Assembly (NCBI RefSeq): GCF_028743515.2 | Contig: NZ_CP117969.2 | Location: 617,001 to 681,000, forward strand | Source of the DNA: Imtechella halotolerans | Lineage (GTDB): Bacteria > Bacteroidota > Bacteroidia > Flavobacteriales > Flavobacteriaceae | DNA: 64,000 bases | Reading direction: 5' to 3' | Part shown: piece by piece, positions 54,338 to 63,681 of the stretch | Numbering within the stretch: position 1 is the stretch's first letter | How the letters are laid out: every line of letters starts with the position of its first letter | Translations under genes and position numbers: made by a program | The notes under the pieces: model-generated | Told to the model about the DNA's origin: nothing | Database searches by the model: none | What the model saw: the letters and a program-made list of their open reading frames with translations, nothing else

Positions 54338-54408
54338 TTTTAATAAAGTTTTATGTTGCAAAATTAAGAGTATCGTAGTTTCTAAATGCTATTCATTTCC
54401 TTTTGGAA

Positions 54409-54432
54409 AGTAGTTTCACTTAGGAAACTACT
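54409..54432. promoter_or_regulatory. Palindromic operator between doxX-like and hxlR-like genes
   Basis: AGTAGTTTC-ACTTAG-GAAACTACT, perfect 9-bp half-sites with a 6-bp spacer. A further half-site GTAGTTTC lies at 54375-54382. The palindrome covers the position where a -33 element for the HxlR promoter would be (14 bp before its -7 box TATCTTTG at 54446-54453), so it probably mediates autorepression and control of the DoxX/FrnE unit. Confidence 0.7.
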
Positions 54433-54445
54433 ATGATTGTTTTTG

Positions 54446-54453
54446 TATCTTTG
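54446..54453 (+). promoter_or_regulatory. -7 box of the HxlR-family gene
   Basis: TATCTTTG followed by CA, identical to the SRP RNA -7 box, 22 bp before the ATG. Confidence 0.7.
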
Positions 54454-54475
54454 CAGGGTAAATCCTTAAGTTAAA

Positions 54476-54838
54476 ATGAAAAAAGTAGCTGTCATAAATA
54501 GTAGTGAGACCTGTCAAACAAGGATAGTGGCTATAAAAGATGCCATGGAGATATTATCGGGCAAATGGAAATTTCACATCATCGGAACCTTAATCCATGG
54601 AGAAAAATTACGTTTTATGGAATTGTTGAGGGAAGTGGACGGTATTGGGGCTAAAATGCTTTCAAAGGAATTGCAGGATTTAGAAATGAATCACCTAGTG
54701 AGTCGTACTGTTTTAAACACTAAACCCGCAACGGTTGAATATCAAATTACGGATTTTGGAAAATCATTGGCACCCATTATCGATGAAATCGCCAAATGGG
54801 GAATAGCCTATAGGAATTTTGTATATACCAATTCCTAA
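54476..54838 (+). CDS. HxlR-family transcriptional regulator
   Basis: A 120-residue winged-helix protein: AMEILSGKWKFHIIGTLIHGEKLRFMELLREVDGIGAKMLSKELQDLEMNHLV in outline, then VEYQITDFGKSLAPII. It has a single N-terminal cysteine (C13) at the position used for redox sensing in HxlR-type regulators such as YodB and HypR. A thiol- or quinone-responsive repressor of the divergent DoxX/DsbA-type genes is a reasonable inference. Confidence 0.9.
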   Translation: MKKVAVINSSETCQTRIVAIKDAMEILSGKWKFHIIGTLIHGEKLRFMELLREVDGIGAKMLSKELQDLEMNHLVSRTVLNTKPATVEYQITDFGKSLAPIIDEIAKWGIAYRNFVYTNS

Positions 54839-54877
54839 GTATTATAGTAGTATTACATTGTTTTAAGTGAGGTAGTA

Positions 54878-55915
54878 TTATTGTTTTTTGGATTTGATTT
54901 TAGATAAACCTTTATCCACCTTGGAATATAGTTTTTTGTGATACAGTATCCATCCTCCTATAATACCAATAAGGCTTCCAAGAGTTATATCAACCATCCG
55001 AGCCATAAAGACTTCATTAATATCCATGGAGAGTTCTCCCCCGGATTCCGCTAAAATTATGGTAAGTATGGTAATAAATATAACTGCTAGGGTATAATTT
55101 CTAACCACCAGGAATTCAATAATTATTTGCAGTAGTATAAACCCAATAACGATAAATAGGGGTGATGGGTTACTGGCAAAAAGAAGCCAAGTGATTCCCA
55201 GACCTATAAAGGTTCCCAGAATACGTTGCAAAGCACGTAGCCAAACGTGTTTTGTACTAATTCCCTGCATAACAGCTAAACACGAAATAGGAATCCAGTA
55301 GGGGTTGTCTAGCTCCAGGAAAAAGGCAACAGCTAAGGATATTCCCATAAATAAGGCAAAAGTGGCTGACTCTACGATACTGGCGGTGCTCTTTTTTTGT
55401 GGGATCCTACCAGTTGATTCGGTAGTAGGGTTAAGCGTGAGAAGACTATAAACCAATCCCAATCCGCAGGTCAGGATGGTACCCATGGCTACATATCCAA
55501 TTTTCTCAGGAATGCTTTCATAATTAAAAGGCGTACAAATAGCAATTGAGGCAATCATAATAAAGAAAAAGTTGCCTGGAGGTTTAGTAAACCTTAGTTT
55601 ATGTAAAGAATAATGAATTCCAAATGACAATATACCCAAGGCAAATGGAGCAACCATGGCATTGAATGAAAATAGTAGACCCACTGTATAGGAAATCATA
55701 ATACCAAAGCAGCAAGTCATCAGTAAGATCATTCGTGTGCTAAGTTTATAGGATTGTATATACAGTATAGAAAGACCTGCCAGAGATCCAAGTTTTCCAC
55801 CTTCCATATTATCAAGTAGCCAACCCAAGAGCATTGGAATACCAACAGATAAGCCGGCAATAAGGGGTAAATGCCATTGCTGGTCAGTATTTTTGAAGGC
55901 CAGTAGTGATTTCAT
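54878..55915 (-). CDS. FUSC-family (aromatic acid efflux-like) membrane protein
   Basis: A 345-residue protein of about 10 transmembrane helices in two six-/four-helix blocks, with a short basic loop in between (about 168-178). The second block carries DNPYWIPISCLAVMQGISTKHVWLRALQRILGTFIGLGI in outline, the FUSC hallmark. Homologues export aromatic carboxylates or are of unknown substrate. It lies downstream of the SDR gene on the same strand. Confidence 0.82.
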   Translation of the reverse strand: MKSLLAFKNTDQQWHLPLIAGLSVGIPMLLGWLLDNMEGGKLGSLAGLSILYIQSYKLSTRMILLMTCCFGIMISYTVGLLFSFNAMVAPFALGILSFGIHYSLHKLRFTKPPGNFFFIMIASIAICTPFNYESIPEKIGYVAMGTILTCGLGLVYSLLTLNPTTESTGRIPQKKSTASIVESATFALFMGISLAVAFFLELDNPYWIPISCLAVMQGISTKHVWLRALQRILGTFIGLGITWLLFASNPSPLFIVIGFILLQIIIEFLVVRNYTLAVIFITILTIILAESGGELSMDINEVFMARMVDITLGSLIGIIGGWILYHKKLYSKVDKGLSKIKSKKQ

Positions 55916-55975
55916 GTGCTCTAAATGTCTATTTGAAACTTGTCATTGAACACGTCAAATTTCGTGAATTATAGT

Positions 55976-56776
55976 TTATAATTCAGGTTTTGGCCCTTTT
56001 GAAATTATAGTTCGTACGAGTCCCGGAAACCATCTCTGAAGCCACACCAAAATTCTTCCATGACCAGTAAAGACATAATTTCTTTTTCGCTTAAGGATAG
56101 CCCTTACCATTACCTTAGCAGCCTTGTCTGTAGGCCACATTAAATTTGATGGACGAGGATCTGGTCTATCAGGATGCCAAACACCATCGTTGTCAACCCT
56201 GGCAATCTCGGAGACCACAAACCCTGGATGGAGCGTTGTACAACTCACCCCACTATTCTTTAATTCAACCTGTAAGGTTTTACCAATAGAATTTACCGCG
56301 GCCTTGGAAGCACCATAGGCACCTACATAAGGGTTAGGAAGATAGGCAGCTATACTGCCTACCAAACCAATTCGTCCATTAGTCTTCTCCAAATAGGGGA
56401 GTGCATATTTAACGGTCAATGCTAGACCCGTGACATTGCCCTGTAATTGTCTATTCCAGTCTTTCGCCGTTAGCTTTTCAATACTGCCAATTACCCCAAA
56501 TCCTGCATTTGCTACCACTACATCCAAACGCCCCAAGCTAGTAATTATTTGCTGGACGGCTTTTTCAATAGAAGTCTCTTCCATAATATCAACTGGAATA
56601 ACTAATGCTTCCCCTCCGGAATCTTTTATCCCCATTGCAATAGCCTTCAATAATTCTTGACGTCTGGCAGATAGAACTACTTTGTATCCTAATTGTGACC
56701 ACTTATGGGCCATAGCCTTACCTATACCTGAAGAAGCCCCGGTTATCCAAACTACCTTTTCTTTGGTTGAATTCAT
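55976..56776 (-). CDS. SDR family oxidoreductase
   Basis: A 266-residue classical SDR: WITGASSGIGKAMA, VLSARR (Arg after beta-2, suggesting NADPH), NAGFGVIGS, LVGSIAAYLPNPYVGAYGASKAAVNSI (Ser-Tyr-Lys), then TTLHPGFVVSEIAR. The C-terminal basic helix (KRKRNYVFTGHGRILVWLQRWFPGLV) may associate with the membrane. Substrate unknown. It probably shares a transcript with the FUSC gene 60 bp downstream. Confidence 0.88.
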   Translation of the reverse strand: MNSTKEKVVWITGASSGIGKAMAHKWSQLGYKVVLSARRQELLKAIAMGIKDSGGEALVIPVDIMEETSIEKAVQQIITSLGRLDVVVANAGFGVIGSIEKLTAKDWNRQLQGNVTGLALTVKYALPYLEKTNGRIGLVGSIAAYLPNPYVGAYGASKAAVNSIGKTLQVELKNSGVSCTTLHPGFVVSEIARVDNDGVWHPDRPDPRPSNLMWPTDKAAKVMVRAILKRKRNYVFTGHGRILVWLQRWFPGLVRTIISKGPKPEL

Positions 56777-57006
56777 AATGACAGTTATTAGTTAGTTACT
56801 TATTGGAATTATATGTGTATCGATAAGAGTTTTTACAAATAGGTATAATGCATAGTTTTGATGATCAATCTATTATGGATTGATAACTAAATGTATGAAA
56901 AGGAATTGAATTTGAAAGGAGTTGTTTAAAATAAGAGGTTTAGTTGGGCTATCTATGAAGAATATCCGATTTTGAGTAAAACCAATAATAACGGGCATTT
57001 TTCCTG

Positions 57007-57489
57007 CTAATTTGTAACTGGTTTATACTGAAATCTAGCACTTTCTTTCCAAGGACTGTTATCAATGGACTTTTCTTCAAGAAAATCAATTTTACCATTA
57101 GTAGGTTTCATGGTTACTCTCCATCTGGTTAATTTGTCCTCCGTTTGTCTTTCTCCCTCGAATACAAATCTGTCTTGAATCCAATGGCCACGTAATGTTC
57201 TTGAATTACCACTTCCATATAAACCATAATAGATATAAACCTTTTCTAATGCTGAGTAGGAGAAGTAACTAATTGAGTTATCAGTTTTACTGTCTTTAGA
57301 TTCCGAAGCGCATTGAAGGTGATTCCCTTGTATCCAATCACAAATTTCAATATAGGTTAATTCACTTCCATCAACTGTCCACTTCCCTTTAATGAATGAA
57401 AGCCTTTGTTGTTCAACTGTCAAATTATCTTCTTGTCCAAAAGAATTAATGGTTGAAAGAAAAGCAATAATTAGTATATATCGTCTCAT
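57007..57489 (-). CDS. Exported lipocalin-like DUF1579/DUF6265-type protein
   Basis: A 160-residue protein with signal peptide MRRYILIIAFLSTINSFGQ and one beta-barrel-like domain: RLSFIKGKWTVDGSELTYIE, GNHLQCASESK, ISYFSYSALEKVYIYYGLYGSGNSR and RWRVTMKPTNGKIDFLEEKS. The spacing of W, G and Y residues resembles small heme- or ligand-free lipocalin-like DUFs of unknown role. It is isolated, with 230-330 bp gaps on both sides. Confidence 0.68.
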   Translation of the reverse strand: MRRYILIIAFLSTINSFGQEDNLTVEQQRLSFIKGKWTVDGSELTYIEICDWIQGNHLQCASESKDSKTDNSISYFSYSALEKVYIYYGLYGSGNSRTLRGHWIQDRFVFEGERQTEDKLTRWRVTMKPTNGKIDFLEEKSIDNSPWKESARFQYKPVTN

Positions 57490-57815
57490 TGGTCTGGTTA
57501 GTTATAACCATAGTTTGATTAAAGATTTCAATTGAAGTCATTCCAAAAGTTACTCCTTTAATAAACAATGATTTAGTTAAAAGTTGAATTTTGTATAAGA
57601 AGGTTATTATCTTGTTTATTAGATGATTAGTGGATATCTAATTTATGATAAAAATAGTACAACTACAATAGATAAAATGTACTTACCCTTGTATTATATC
57701 AAAAGGCCAAGTGTAAGCTTCCCTTAAAATGATTTTTGGTTTATTGTTCAAACCGATAGTCACGAGAATCTTCCAAACATTGAAGAAGTTTACCGGACAT
57801 TGTTGCCACCTGTTT
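57490..57815. other. Intergenic stretch
   Basis: A 326-bp AT-rich gap between two minus-strand genes. I see no RNA gene, strong hairpin, repeat or coding frame in it. Confidence 0.5.
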
Positions 57816-58391
57816 TTATCCTAAACTCTTTTTCACTACACAGGGATTTCCATATGCTAAAACGTTATCTGGGATATCTTTCGTTACCACACTTCCAGCT
57901 CCAATAGTAACATTATCTCCTACTATTACTCCAGGGAAAATCACCGTATTTCCTCCAATCCAAACATTGTTACCAATTTTAACCGGTTTACAAGAGGTGA
58001 GGTATCCCTTTTTATTCTCTCTAATAATTATTCGTTCAGATGCTTTTAAAGGATGACTTGCAGTGTAAATTTGGACAAAAGGACCAATCAATCCATTTTC
58101 ACCGATACTGATCTTGTTATTGTCTAAAAACATACAATTTGTGTTTATGAAGGTGTTTTCTCCAATTGAAATATTTTCACCATAATCACAGAAAAAGGGC
58201 GCTTCAATCCAAACACCGGTACCTTTAAATTTAAAAAGTTCATTTAATATTCGTTCCCTTTCTTGGATTAATTCGGAATCAAGTTGGTTGTATTCCCTAA
58301 GTAATTTTCTAGCCTTATGGTATATTTTTATTAATTCGGTATCTCTGGAGTCATAATAGTCTCCATGTAGCATTTTCTCTTTTTCAGTCAC
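57816..58391 (-). CDS. Maltose/galactoside O-acetyltransferase-like enzyme
   Basis: A 191-residue left-handed beta-helix acetyltransferase: N-terminal Mac domain ([25 protein letters not shown]), LbH hexapeptide rungs from residue 75 ([27 protein letters not shown]), and the catalytic His in [14 protein letters not shown]. The conserved [37 protein letters not shown] follows in outline. It transfers acetyl from acetyl-CoA to a sugar hydroxyl, probably in carbohydrate detoxification or export. Confidence 0.92.
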   Translation of the reverse strand: MTEKEKMLHGDYYDSRDTELIKIYHKARKLLREYNQLDSELIQERERILNELFKFKGTGVWIEAPFFCDYGENISIGENTFINTNCMFLDNNKISIGENGLIGPFVQIYTASHPLKASERIIIRENKKGYLTSCKPVKIGNNVWIGGNTVIFPGVIVGDNVTIGAGSVVTKDIPDNVLAYGNPCVVKKSLG

Positions 58392-58938
58392 TGGATTTTT
58401 CTTGTTTTTGAGTCAACGGTTCCTATATACGGATAGTTGTATGTGTATTTACTAAATTATTAAAAAAGCAAAGAACCCTTGAAAAATCAGTAGAATTTAA
58501 CATCTAGCCAAGAACTAGGAAATAATTATTACACTACAAAAGAATTCCCTAACACTCACATCTTGTTTAAAATTCAAGATGTACAGCTACCTTATTTAGT
58601 AAGAATCAAAGGTAAAATAATAAATAGGGTAGATGATAATTAAGGGGATGCTAGACTGGAAGGTTAGGATAGTGATTGTCTTATGTCATATAATCAAAGT
58701 GAAATTTTAGAAGAAGGTCTAGTCATGCTGATTTTGATTGCATTAATCTTAATGGAACATTATGTACTTATAAATTGTCTAATGTTAAATAGTCAAAACT
58801 TGATCTGGCGGTTACTTTAAAATAGATAACTTTAAAAACAAATTATGTTGTTTGTGAATTTTAATTGTTTTTTAAAGTCAAGAACATTATTCATGCAAAA
58901 TCATAACTTTTCTTAAAAGGAAAACTGTAGTCTTACAT
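58392..58938. other. Divergent intergenic region
   Basis: A 547-bp AT-rich region between the acetyltransferase and the Crp-like gene. It should hold both promoters, but no convincing -33/-7 pair, palindrome, RNA or open frame is visible. Confidence 0.5.
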
Positions 58939-59529
58939 ATGATAAATACCGAAAGAATTTTACAAGAAATAGAGAAAACGTATATGCCATTATCAAATAA
59001 GTGCAAGCAGGAATTCATCGCTTGTTCTAAGGTTAGTACTTTTAAAAGAGGTGATGTGGTGGTTTCTGAAGGACAGTTTTCTAAAAAGGCCTATTTAATT
59101 GTGGAAGGTTGTTCAAGAGCCTATTACTTAAAGGATGGTAAGGATATCTCGGATTGGTTTACATTTGAAAATGAGTTTATGGCACCCATTGTTAGTTTTT
59201 TTAGTGACAAACCCAGCCCTCACTACGTTGAGTTTATAGAAGATTCCACGGTTCTAGAGTTTTCAAAAGACAGTATAGATAAATTAACAAGTAAACATCA
59301 TGATTTTGAGCGATTTATTAGCAGAGTGGTAACAGAAACCATGCTTGGACTTTGTGAACGATTATACACTATTCAGTTTAATAAGGCCGATGAAAGGTAT
59401 ACCCACTTATTACAGATATATCCTAATATCACTAACCGAATCCCACTGACTCATATTGCTTCTTATTTAGGAATTACACTTGAAACATTAAGTAGAATAA
59501 GAAATCCTAAAAAGTCGAATTTGATTTAA
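58939..59529 (+). CDS. Crp/Fnr-family transcriptional regulator
   Basis: A 196-residue regulator: cNMP-binding beta-roll (FKRGDVVVSEGQFSKKAYLIVEG; EFIEDSTVLEFSKDSI), connecting helix and C-terminal winged helix (IPLTHIASYLGITLETLSRIRN). The N-terminal Cys residues (C22, C28) are not the FNR iron-sulfur pattern, and cAMP-contact residues are not conserved, as in most Bacteroidota members. It is followed closely by a membrane protein and a flavoprotein gene that it may control. Confidence 0.9.
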   Translation: MINTERILQEIEKTYMPLSNKCKQEFIACSKVSTFKRGDVVVSEGQFSKKAYLIVEGCSRAYYLKDGKDISDWFTFENEFMAPIVSFFSDKPSPHYVEFIEDSTVLEFSKDSIDKLTSKHHDFERFISRVVTETMLGLCERLYTIQFNKADERYTHLLQIYPNITNRIPLTHIASYLGITLETLSRIRNPKKSNLI

Positions 59530-59580
59530 ATCAAATGATGCCTCTTCCAATAAAATGACCTTTGTCAAAAACAGTTAAAA

Positions 59581-59919
59581 ATGGAAGAACGCAACAAACA
59601 ACTACATTCAATCTGGGGAAAATGGTGGGTACCCATTAGAAAATGGTTTTATCCATCTTGGTTACTTTATGAAACATCTTATCGTTTTTACGATTACGCT
59701 GAATCAGTTCATCCCTATGTAATAAATCAACTCGAAGGCATCGAAGTATACATTAAAGAAATAGGTTTACAAATACTCGCAGCCATTAGTAGCATCGCCA
59801 CTTTTGCAATTTGTACCGTTTTTTTAACGGTGCCAGCTTGTTTTCTTTTGTATTGCTTTTTTACAACAAAGAATGTAACAGGCACTACCTTTGAAGGAAA
59901 AGTAAAAGTATATTTCTAA
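59581..59919 (+). CDS. Small membrane protein, unknown
   Basis: A 112-residue protein: a Trp/Tyr-rich amphipathic N-terminus (SIWGKWWVPIRKWFYPSWLLYE), then one or two hydrophobic helices (about 57-92, IGLQILAAISSIATFAICTV...). Not recognised. It lies 51 bp after the Crp-like gene and 5 bp before the flavoprotein gene, so it belongs to that operon. Confidence 0.65.
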   Translation: MEERNKQLHSIWGKWWVPIRKWFYPSWLLYETSYRFYDYAESVHPYVINQLEGIEVYIKEIGLQILAAISSIATFAICTVFLTVPACFLLYCFFTTKNVTGTTFEGKVKVYF

Positions 59920-59924
59920 AGGGA

Positions 59925-60503
59925 ATGAAGAAAATACTTATCATAAATGGTCATCCCGATAAGGAAAGCTTCAATTTTGCACTTTCCGAATCCTATAAAA
60001 AGGGAGCTGAAAAGTCAAATGCTACTATTGAATTAATCAATATCCGGGAATTGGACTTTAACCCAAACCTCGAATTTGGATATAGAAAGAAATCAGAATT
60101 GGAACCAGACTTATTGGATGCTCAGGCAAAATTAAAATGGGCAGATCATGTAGTTTGGATATATCCTGTATGGTGGAGCTCTGTACCTGCTATTATGAAA
60201 GGTTTCATAGACCGAATTTTACTTCCAGGGTTTGCCTTTAAAAAAAGGAAGAATTCATTGTTTAGCGATAAATGTCTTACCGGAAAAACGGGAAGAATAA
60301 TTTGCACATTAGATCAACCTTTTTGGTATTATAAATGGGTTTATGGGAATCCCAGTCATAAGGCCATGAAAAAAGGAACATTGAAATATATTGGAATAAA
60401 TAAAGTCCAAATCACTACGATTGGCCCAATTAGGTTTTCAAACGATAAATTTAGAGCCAAATGGTTAACGAAAATTGAAAACTTAGGTCTTGCCAATAGG
60501 TAA
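59925..60503 (+). CDS. NAD(P)H-dependent FMN/FAD quinone oxidoreductase (flavodoxin-like fold)
   Basis: A 192-residue protein of the NQO/KefF/MdaB type: ILIINGHPDKESFNFALSES (flavin phosphate loop), WADHVVWIYPVWWSSVPAIMKGFIDRILLPGFAFK (flavin/substrate region) and RIICTLDQPFWYYKW. It is predicted to reduce quinones in a two-electron step. The Crp-like regulator, small membrane protein and this gene form one plus-strand operon. Confidence 0.9.
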   Translation: MKKILIINGHPDKESFNFALSESYKKGAEKSNATIELINIRELDFNPNLEFGYRKKSELEPDLLDAQAKLKWADHVVWIYPVWWSSVPAIMKGFIDRILLPGFAFKKRKNSLFSDKCLTGKTGRIICTLDQPFWYYKWVYGNPSHKAMKKGTLKYIGINKVQITTIGPIRFSNDKFRAKWLTKIENLGLANR

Positions 60504-60736
60504 TTTAAAGATGAATTTTTTCTTATTATACGGTATTCAATAAGAAGTTAACATACGGTAACTATGATTTTGAAAGCATGATAAAAAGCGAAGACAGTTA
60601 ATTTAGCTATCTTCCTACCTTATTAAAAAAAGTACAATACATCTATCAACCATAAAGGCAGCATACTACTTTATAGTATACTCTTAGAGTAACAACTATG
60701 AGATATTGGGTACACAAAAAAAACAATAATTAGAAC

Positions 60737-61843
60737 ATGAAAACCATTTACCTACTTACACTATCAGCGCTTACCTTTATAGTATCCGCTTGCGCAGATG
60801 CTCAAAACTACAGGACCTCCAAACCTCCATTAGTTGAAACTAAGGAAAAAAACATAGATAAAATTACAAATGAACTTCAAAAGGAACACCTATTAGGCAC
60901 TTTTGATGGATTAATAACCATTTCAAAAGGGAATAGCATATTGTTCAAGCATGCCTATGGTTTTGCCGACCGAAAAGACAGAAGGGAAAATACCACTGAA
61001 ACCATTATTGATATTGGATCCATTGCCAAGACATTTACTGCTGCTTCTATTTTGCAACTTGCAGCTCAAGACAAATTAAAGCTAACTAATACTATTGGTG
61101 ATTATTATCCCAGTGCTTCTGAGAAAGTGGCATCGATAACCATTGAGCAATTACTTACGCATTCAAGTGGCATGGATAATTTTCATAATGACTCGGATTT
61201 TGAATTAATGAATAAAAGTGAAGCGGTGGATAGAATTCTTTCGATGCCATTAATCTTCAATGCCGGAGCTAAAATTGCCTATTCTAATGCTGCATATACA
61301 TTGTTAGCATCCGTAGTTGAACAAATTAGCGGTCAAACATTCAAGGAATATGTAATCGATAATTTGATTGTACCATTTGGCCTTAGTAATACGGGTTTCT
61401 ATGGTGATCCGCATATAAAATCAGATAGATTAGCTCTTGGGTATGGGGGTGAAAGACCAGGGAAAACAACGTTTGAGAGAGAGTTGACTTGGGCTTTGAT
61501 AGGAGCAGGGGGGATGGTATCCTCCATTGATGATCTGGTGTTATGGTTCTCTGTACTTTCACAAGGAAAGATTTTTCCAGAAAATTCTTCAATTAGTGTA
61601 TTTAAGGTTGTAAACGAACGATGGCTGTTAGGTAGTTTTTCGCAATTTGAATTTCTTGAAACTTCTGTTATTCAAATGGGTGGAAGCACTGATTATGGTT
61701 ATACAGCGCTCATTCAATATATTGCGGAAGATGATTTATTAGTAGTATTGCTTCTTAATGGACATGATCAAAAATATAAAAATGCCACACATCACAAACT
61801 TAGTCGAAACCATATTTTACCTTTACTTTTAAGTGATAATTAA
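60737..61843 (+). CDS. Serine hydrolase of the beta-lactamase/PBP class C family
   Basis: A 368-residue exported lipoprotein (MKTIYLLTLSALTFIVSAC, lipobox at Cys19). The class C fold is shown by IGSIAKTFTAASI (SxxK nucleophile and Lys), YSNAAYTLLASVVE (YxN) and LLTHSSGMDNF. The KTG-equivalent is not obvious; QMGGSTDYGY near residue 313 may stand for HxG. It is probably a peptidase or esterase and not a true beta-lactamase. Confidence 0.88.
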   Translation: MKTIYLLTLSALTFIVSACADAQNYRTSKPPLVETKEKNIDKITNELQKEHLLGTFDGLITISKGNSILFKHAYGFADRKDRRENTTETIIDIGSIAKTFTAASILQLAAQDKLKLTNTIGDYYPSASEKVASITIEQLLTHSSGMDNFHNDSDFELMNKSEAVDRILSMPLIFNAGAKIAYSNAAYTLLASVVEQISGQTFKEYVIDNLIVPFGLSNTGFYGDPHIKSDRLALGYGGERPGKTTFERELTWALIGAGGMVSSIDDLVLWFSVLSQGKIFPENSSISVFKVVNERWLLGSFSQFEFLETSVIQMGGSTDYGYTALIQYIAEDDLLVVLLLNGHDQKYKNATHHKLSRNHILPLLLSDN

Positions 61844-62074
61844 TAGGTGACCAATATTGTAGTAATTAGAACTGTTTTGTTCAGAATGAAGTCCATACTT
61901 TAGAAAAGGATAAAACTTACAGATGGTTTTGTGAATTATAGGAGTCTCATAAATACATTCGCCCATATGATGAAAAAATTTCGATAGTTTACTGGTAAAT
62001 AGATTAGTTTTGATTTCGTACAAATTCCAGCGTGTATTTTAAGGACTGCGGTATTCATTAAAAATAAATTTAAA

Positions 62075-63133
62075 ATGAAATGTAACTTTCAGAAAGAAGC
62101 CAGATTAAATTATGTTCTGATCCTTTTACTGGTCGGACTATTACTATCGAGTTATAGCCTGGTTCCTTCTAAAAATAAAAAAGAATCAATAGACTATATA
62201 GAGTATACCAGAACTATTAACAAAGCTGAAAGCTTCGTATTGGATTCAAGTTATTTTGCGGCCTTAACTACTTATGAGAAAGCTTTTGAGATGGTTGATA
62301 AACCGCTGGCAGGTCATTGTTTTACAGCAATGCAGGTCAGTGCCTATTTAAATAAGAAGCACCATTTTAAAAAATTCATGAATGAAGCTCTAAAAAGTGG
62401 ATTAGAGCCTAAAGATTTTTCAAAAGATTCCTTATTACATAGTTATATAAGAGAACAAAAACTCAATACCTTTCTTAGTAAAAGCTATCGTAAGAATTCA
62501 AAAATATATAGTAGCCAAATTAATCAGAAGTATAGAGATACAATAGATAAGTTAATTGAGTGGGATAATAAATGGAAACGCATATATCTGGATACCTTGT
62601 CAAGGGTGGACCCTACAAATGCAGAAACGTATAATGCAAAATATGATTCTATTATAACTCTTATAGTTGAAAACCACCTGATTCCTTTAATTCAAGAACA
62701 TGGATACCCTGGGGAACGCATAATAGGGAGTGCTAGAAATGGTCTAGGAAGTAAATTCAACTATTCTCAATCAATGGGTAGAATTTTGTTATGGCATTAT
62801 CATACCGTAAAGACACTTAAACCCTGTGAGTATAACGATCTTTTTTTTAATGAGGTAAAAAAGGGAAACATGGACCCTAGGGAATATGCCACGATTTTAG
62901 ATTTTCAAGTAAACAAAGGACTCGATTCTTTATGTGGAAATGTAAAGACATATAATGAGCACTATATTGTAAACGACACCACCTATTTTAAAGAGTTTAA
63001 TGTTAGAAGAGAAAAGATAGGGTTAGAACCCATGGATGAGGTAATTCAGAAATACAAGAGAGGGCAAAAGGTGTGCAAACAAATTAAAGAAGGCAAGTAT
63101 AAACATATTAAGTTGTTTTATTGGTGTGGGTAA
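62075..63133 (+). CDS. DUF6624-like exported protein
   Basis: A 352-residue protein with an N-terminal signal/anchor (RLNYVLILLLVGLLLSSYSL) and a helical first half (YFAALTTYEKAFEMVDKPLAG resembles a TPR helix pair). The second half has LIEWDNKWKRIY, NHLIPLIQEHGYPGERIIG and ILLWHYHTVKTLKP, features of the DUF6624 family common in Flavobacteriia. It ends in basic residues. Role unknown; no neighbour suggests one. Confidence 0.68.
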   Translation: MKCNFQKEARLNYVLILLLVGLLLSSYSLVPSKNKKESIDYIEYTRTINKAESFVLDSSYFAALTTYEKAFEMVDKPLAGHCFTAMQVSAYLNKKHHFKKFMNEALKSGLEPKDFSKDSLLHSYIREQKLNTFLSKSYRKNSKIYSSQINQKYRDTIDKLIEWDNKWKRIYLDTLSRVDPTNAETYNAKYDSIITLIVENHLIPLIQEHGYPGERIIGSARNGLGSKFNYSQSMGRILLWHYHTVKTLKPCEYNDLFFNEVKKGNMDPREYATILDFQVNKGLDSLCGNVKTYNEHYIVNDTTYFKEFNVRREKIGLEPMDEVIQKYKRGQKVCKQIKEGKYKHIKLFYWCG

Positions 63134-63681
63134 TGGTCCGGTTTACTTTCCCTAATGGTTCTTACTTGGAATGACTTTGATTGGGATAGATTTTACAATT
63201 AGCCAAGGTAGACTTTTTAAAATCAGTTATACTAGATTTATCCAGTGTACAAACCTGAAGCAGAAATTGCAGAATTGCAAGTGTATAGTTACCGACCATT
63301 TCTAAATTGTGGAACAGGATTGGAGACATCTATTATTATAAAGAGATTGAACATAGATGGACTAGTTTAAACTACTATATTAGGTGCATTCTATACTCAA
63401 TTACTTCCTTTAAATCAACTCATAAACACCAATGCTTAAAGATGTGGACACTACTTCCGAGGTATTGTAAATGAAACTATACAGTTTATTAATATTGTGG
63501 TTACACAAATGGAAATTGCTAGTAGTTTCTTTGCAAAATTAATTCGATACCATAGAAAAGGGACATTTTTGCACTATAGAATTAGGATGATTAGATTCAT
63601 TTATCTACTTCTAAAAAAGAGTGTTATTTGATTTTGTAGTGCAATACGCCTTATCGAATTTTTATACTAAAAGCTATAGAA
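63134..63681. other. Intergenic stretch upstream of the XylR-type gene
   Basis: A 548-bp gap. One 42-codon plus-strand frame ending at 63370 (containing KPEAEIAELQVYSYRPFLNC) has only a GTG start and no recognisable family. No RNA gene or clear promoter is seen; GACATTTTTG at 63561-63570 is a poor -7 match. Confidence 0.45.

Noticed and set aside
60737-61843. Beta-lactamase resistance gene
   Set aside because: Class C-like serine hydrolases of this type are mostly peptidases or esterases; the KTG motif is not evident and no ampR-like gene is adjacent.
63245-63370. 42-codon frame upstream of the XylR-type gene
   Set aside because: It has only a GTG start, no family resemblance and no coupling to a neighbour.
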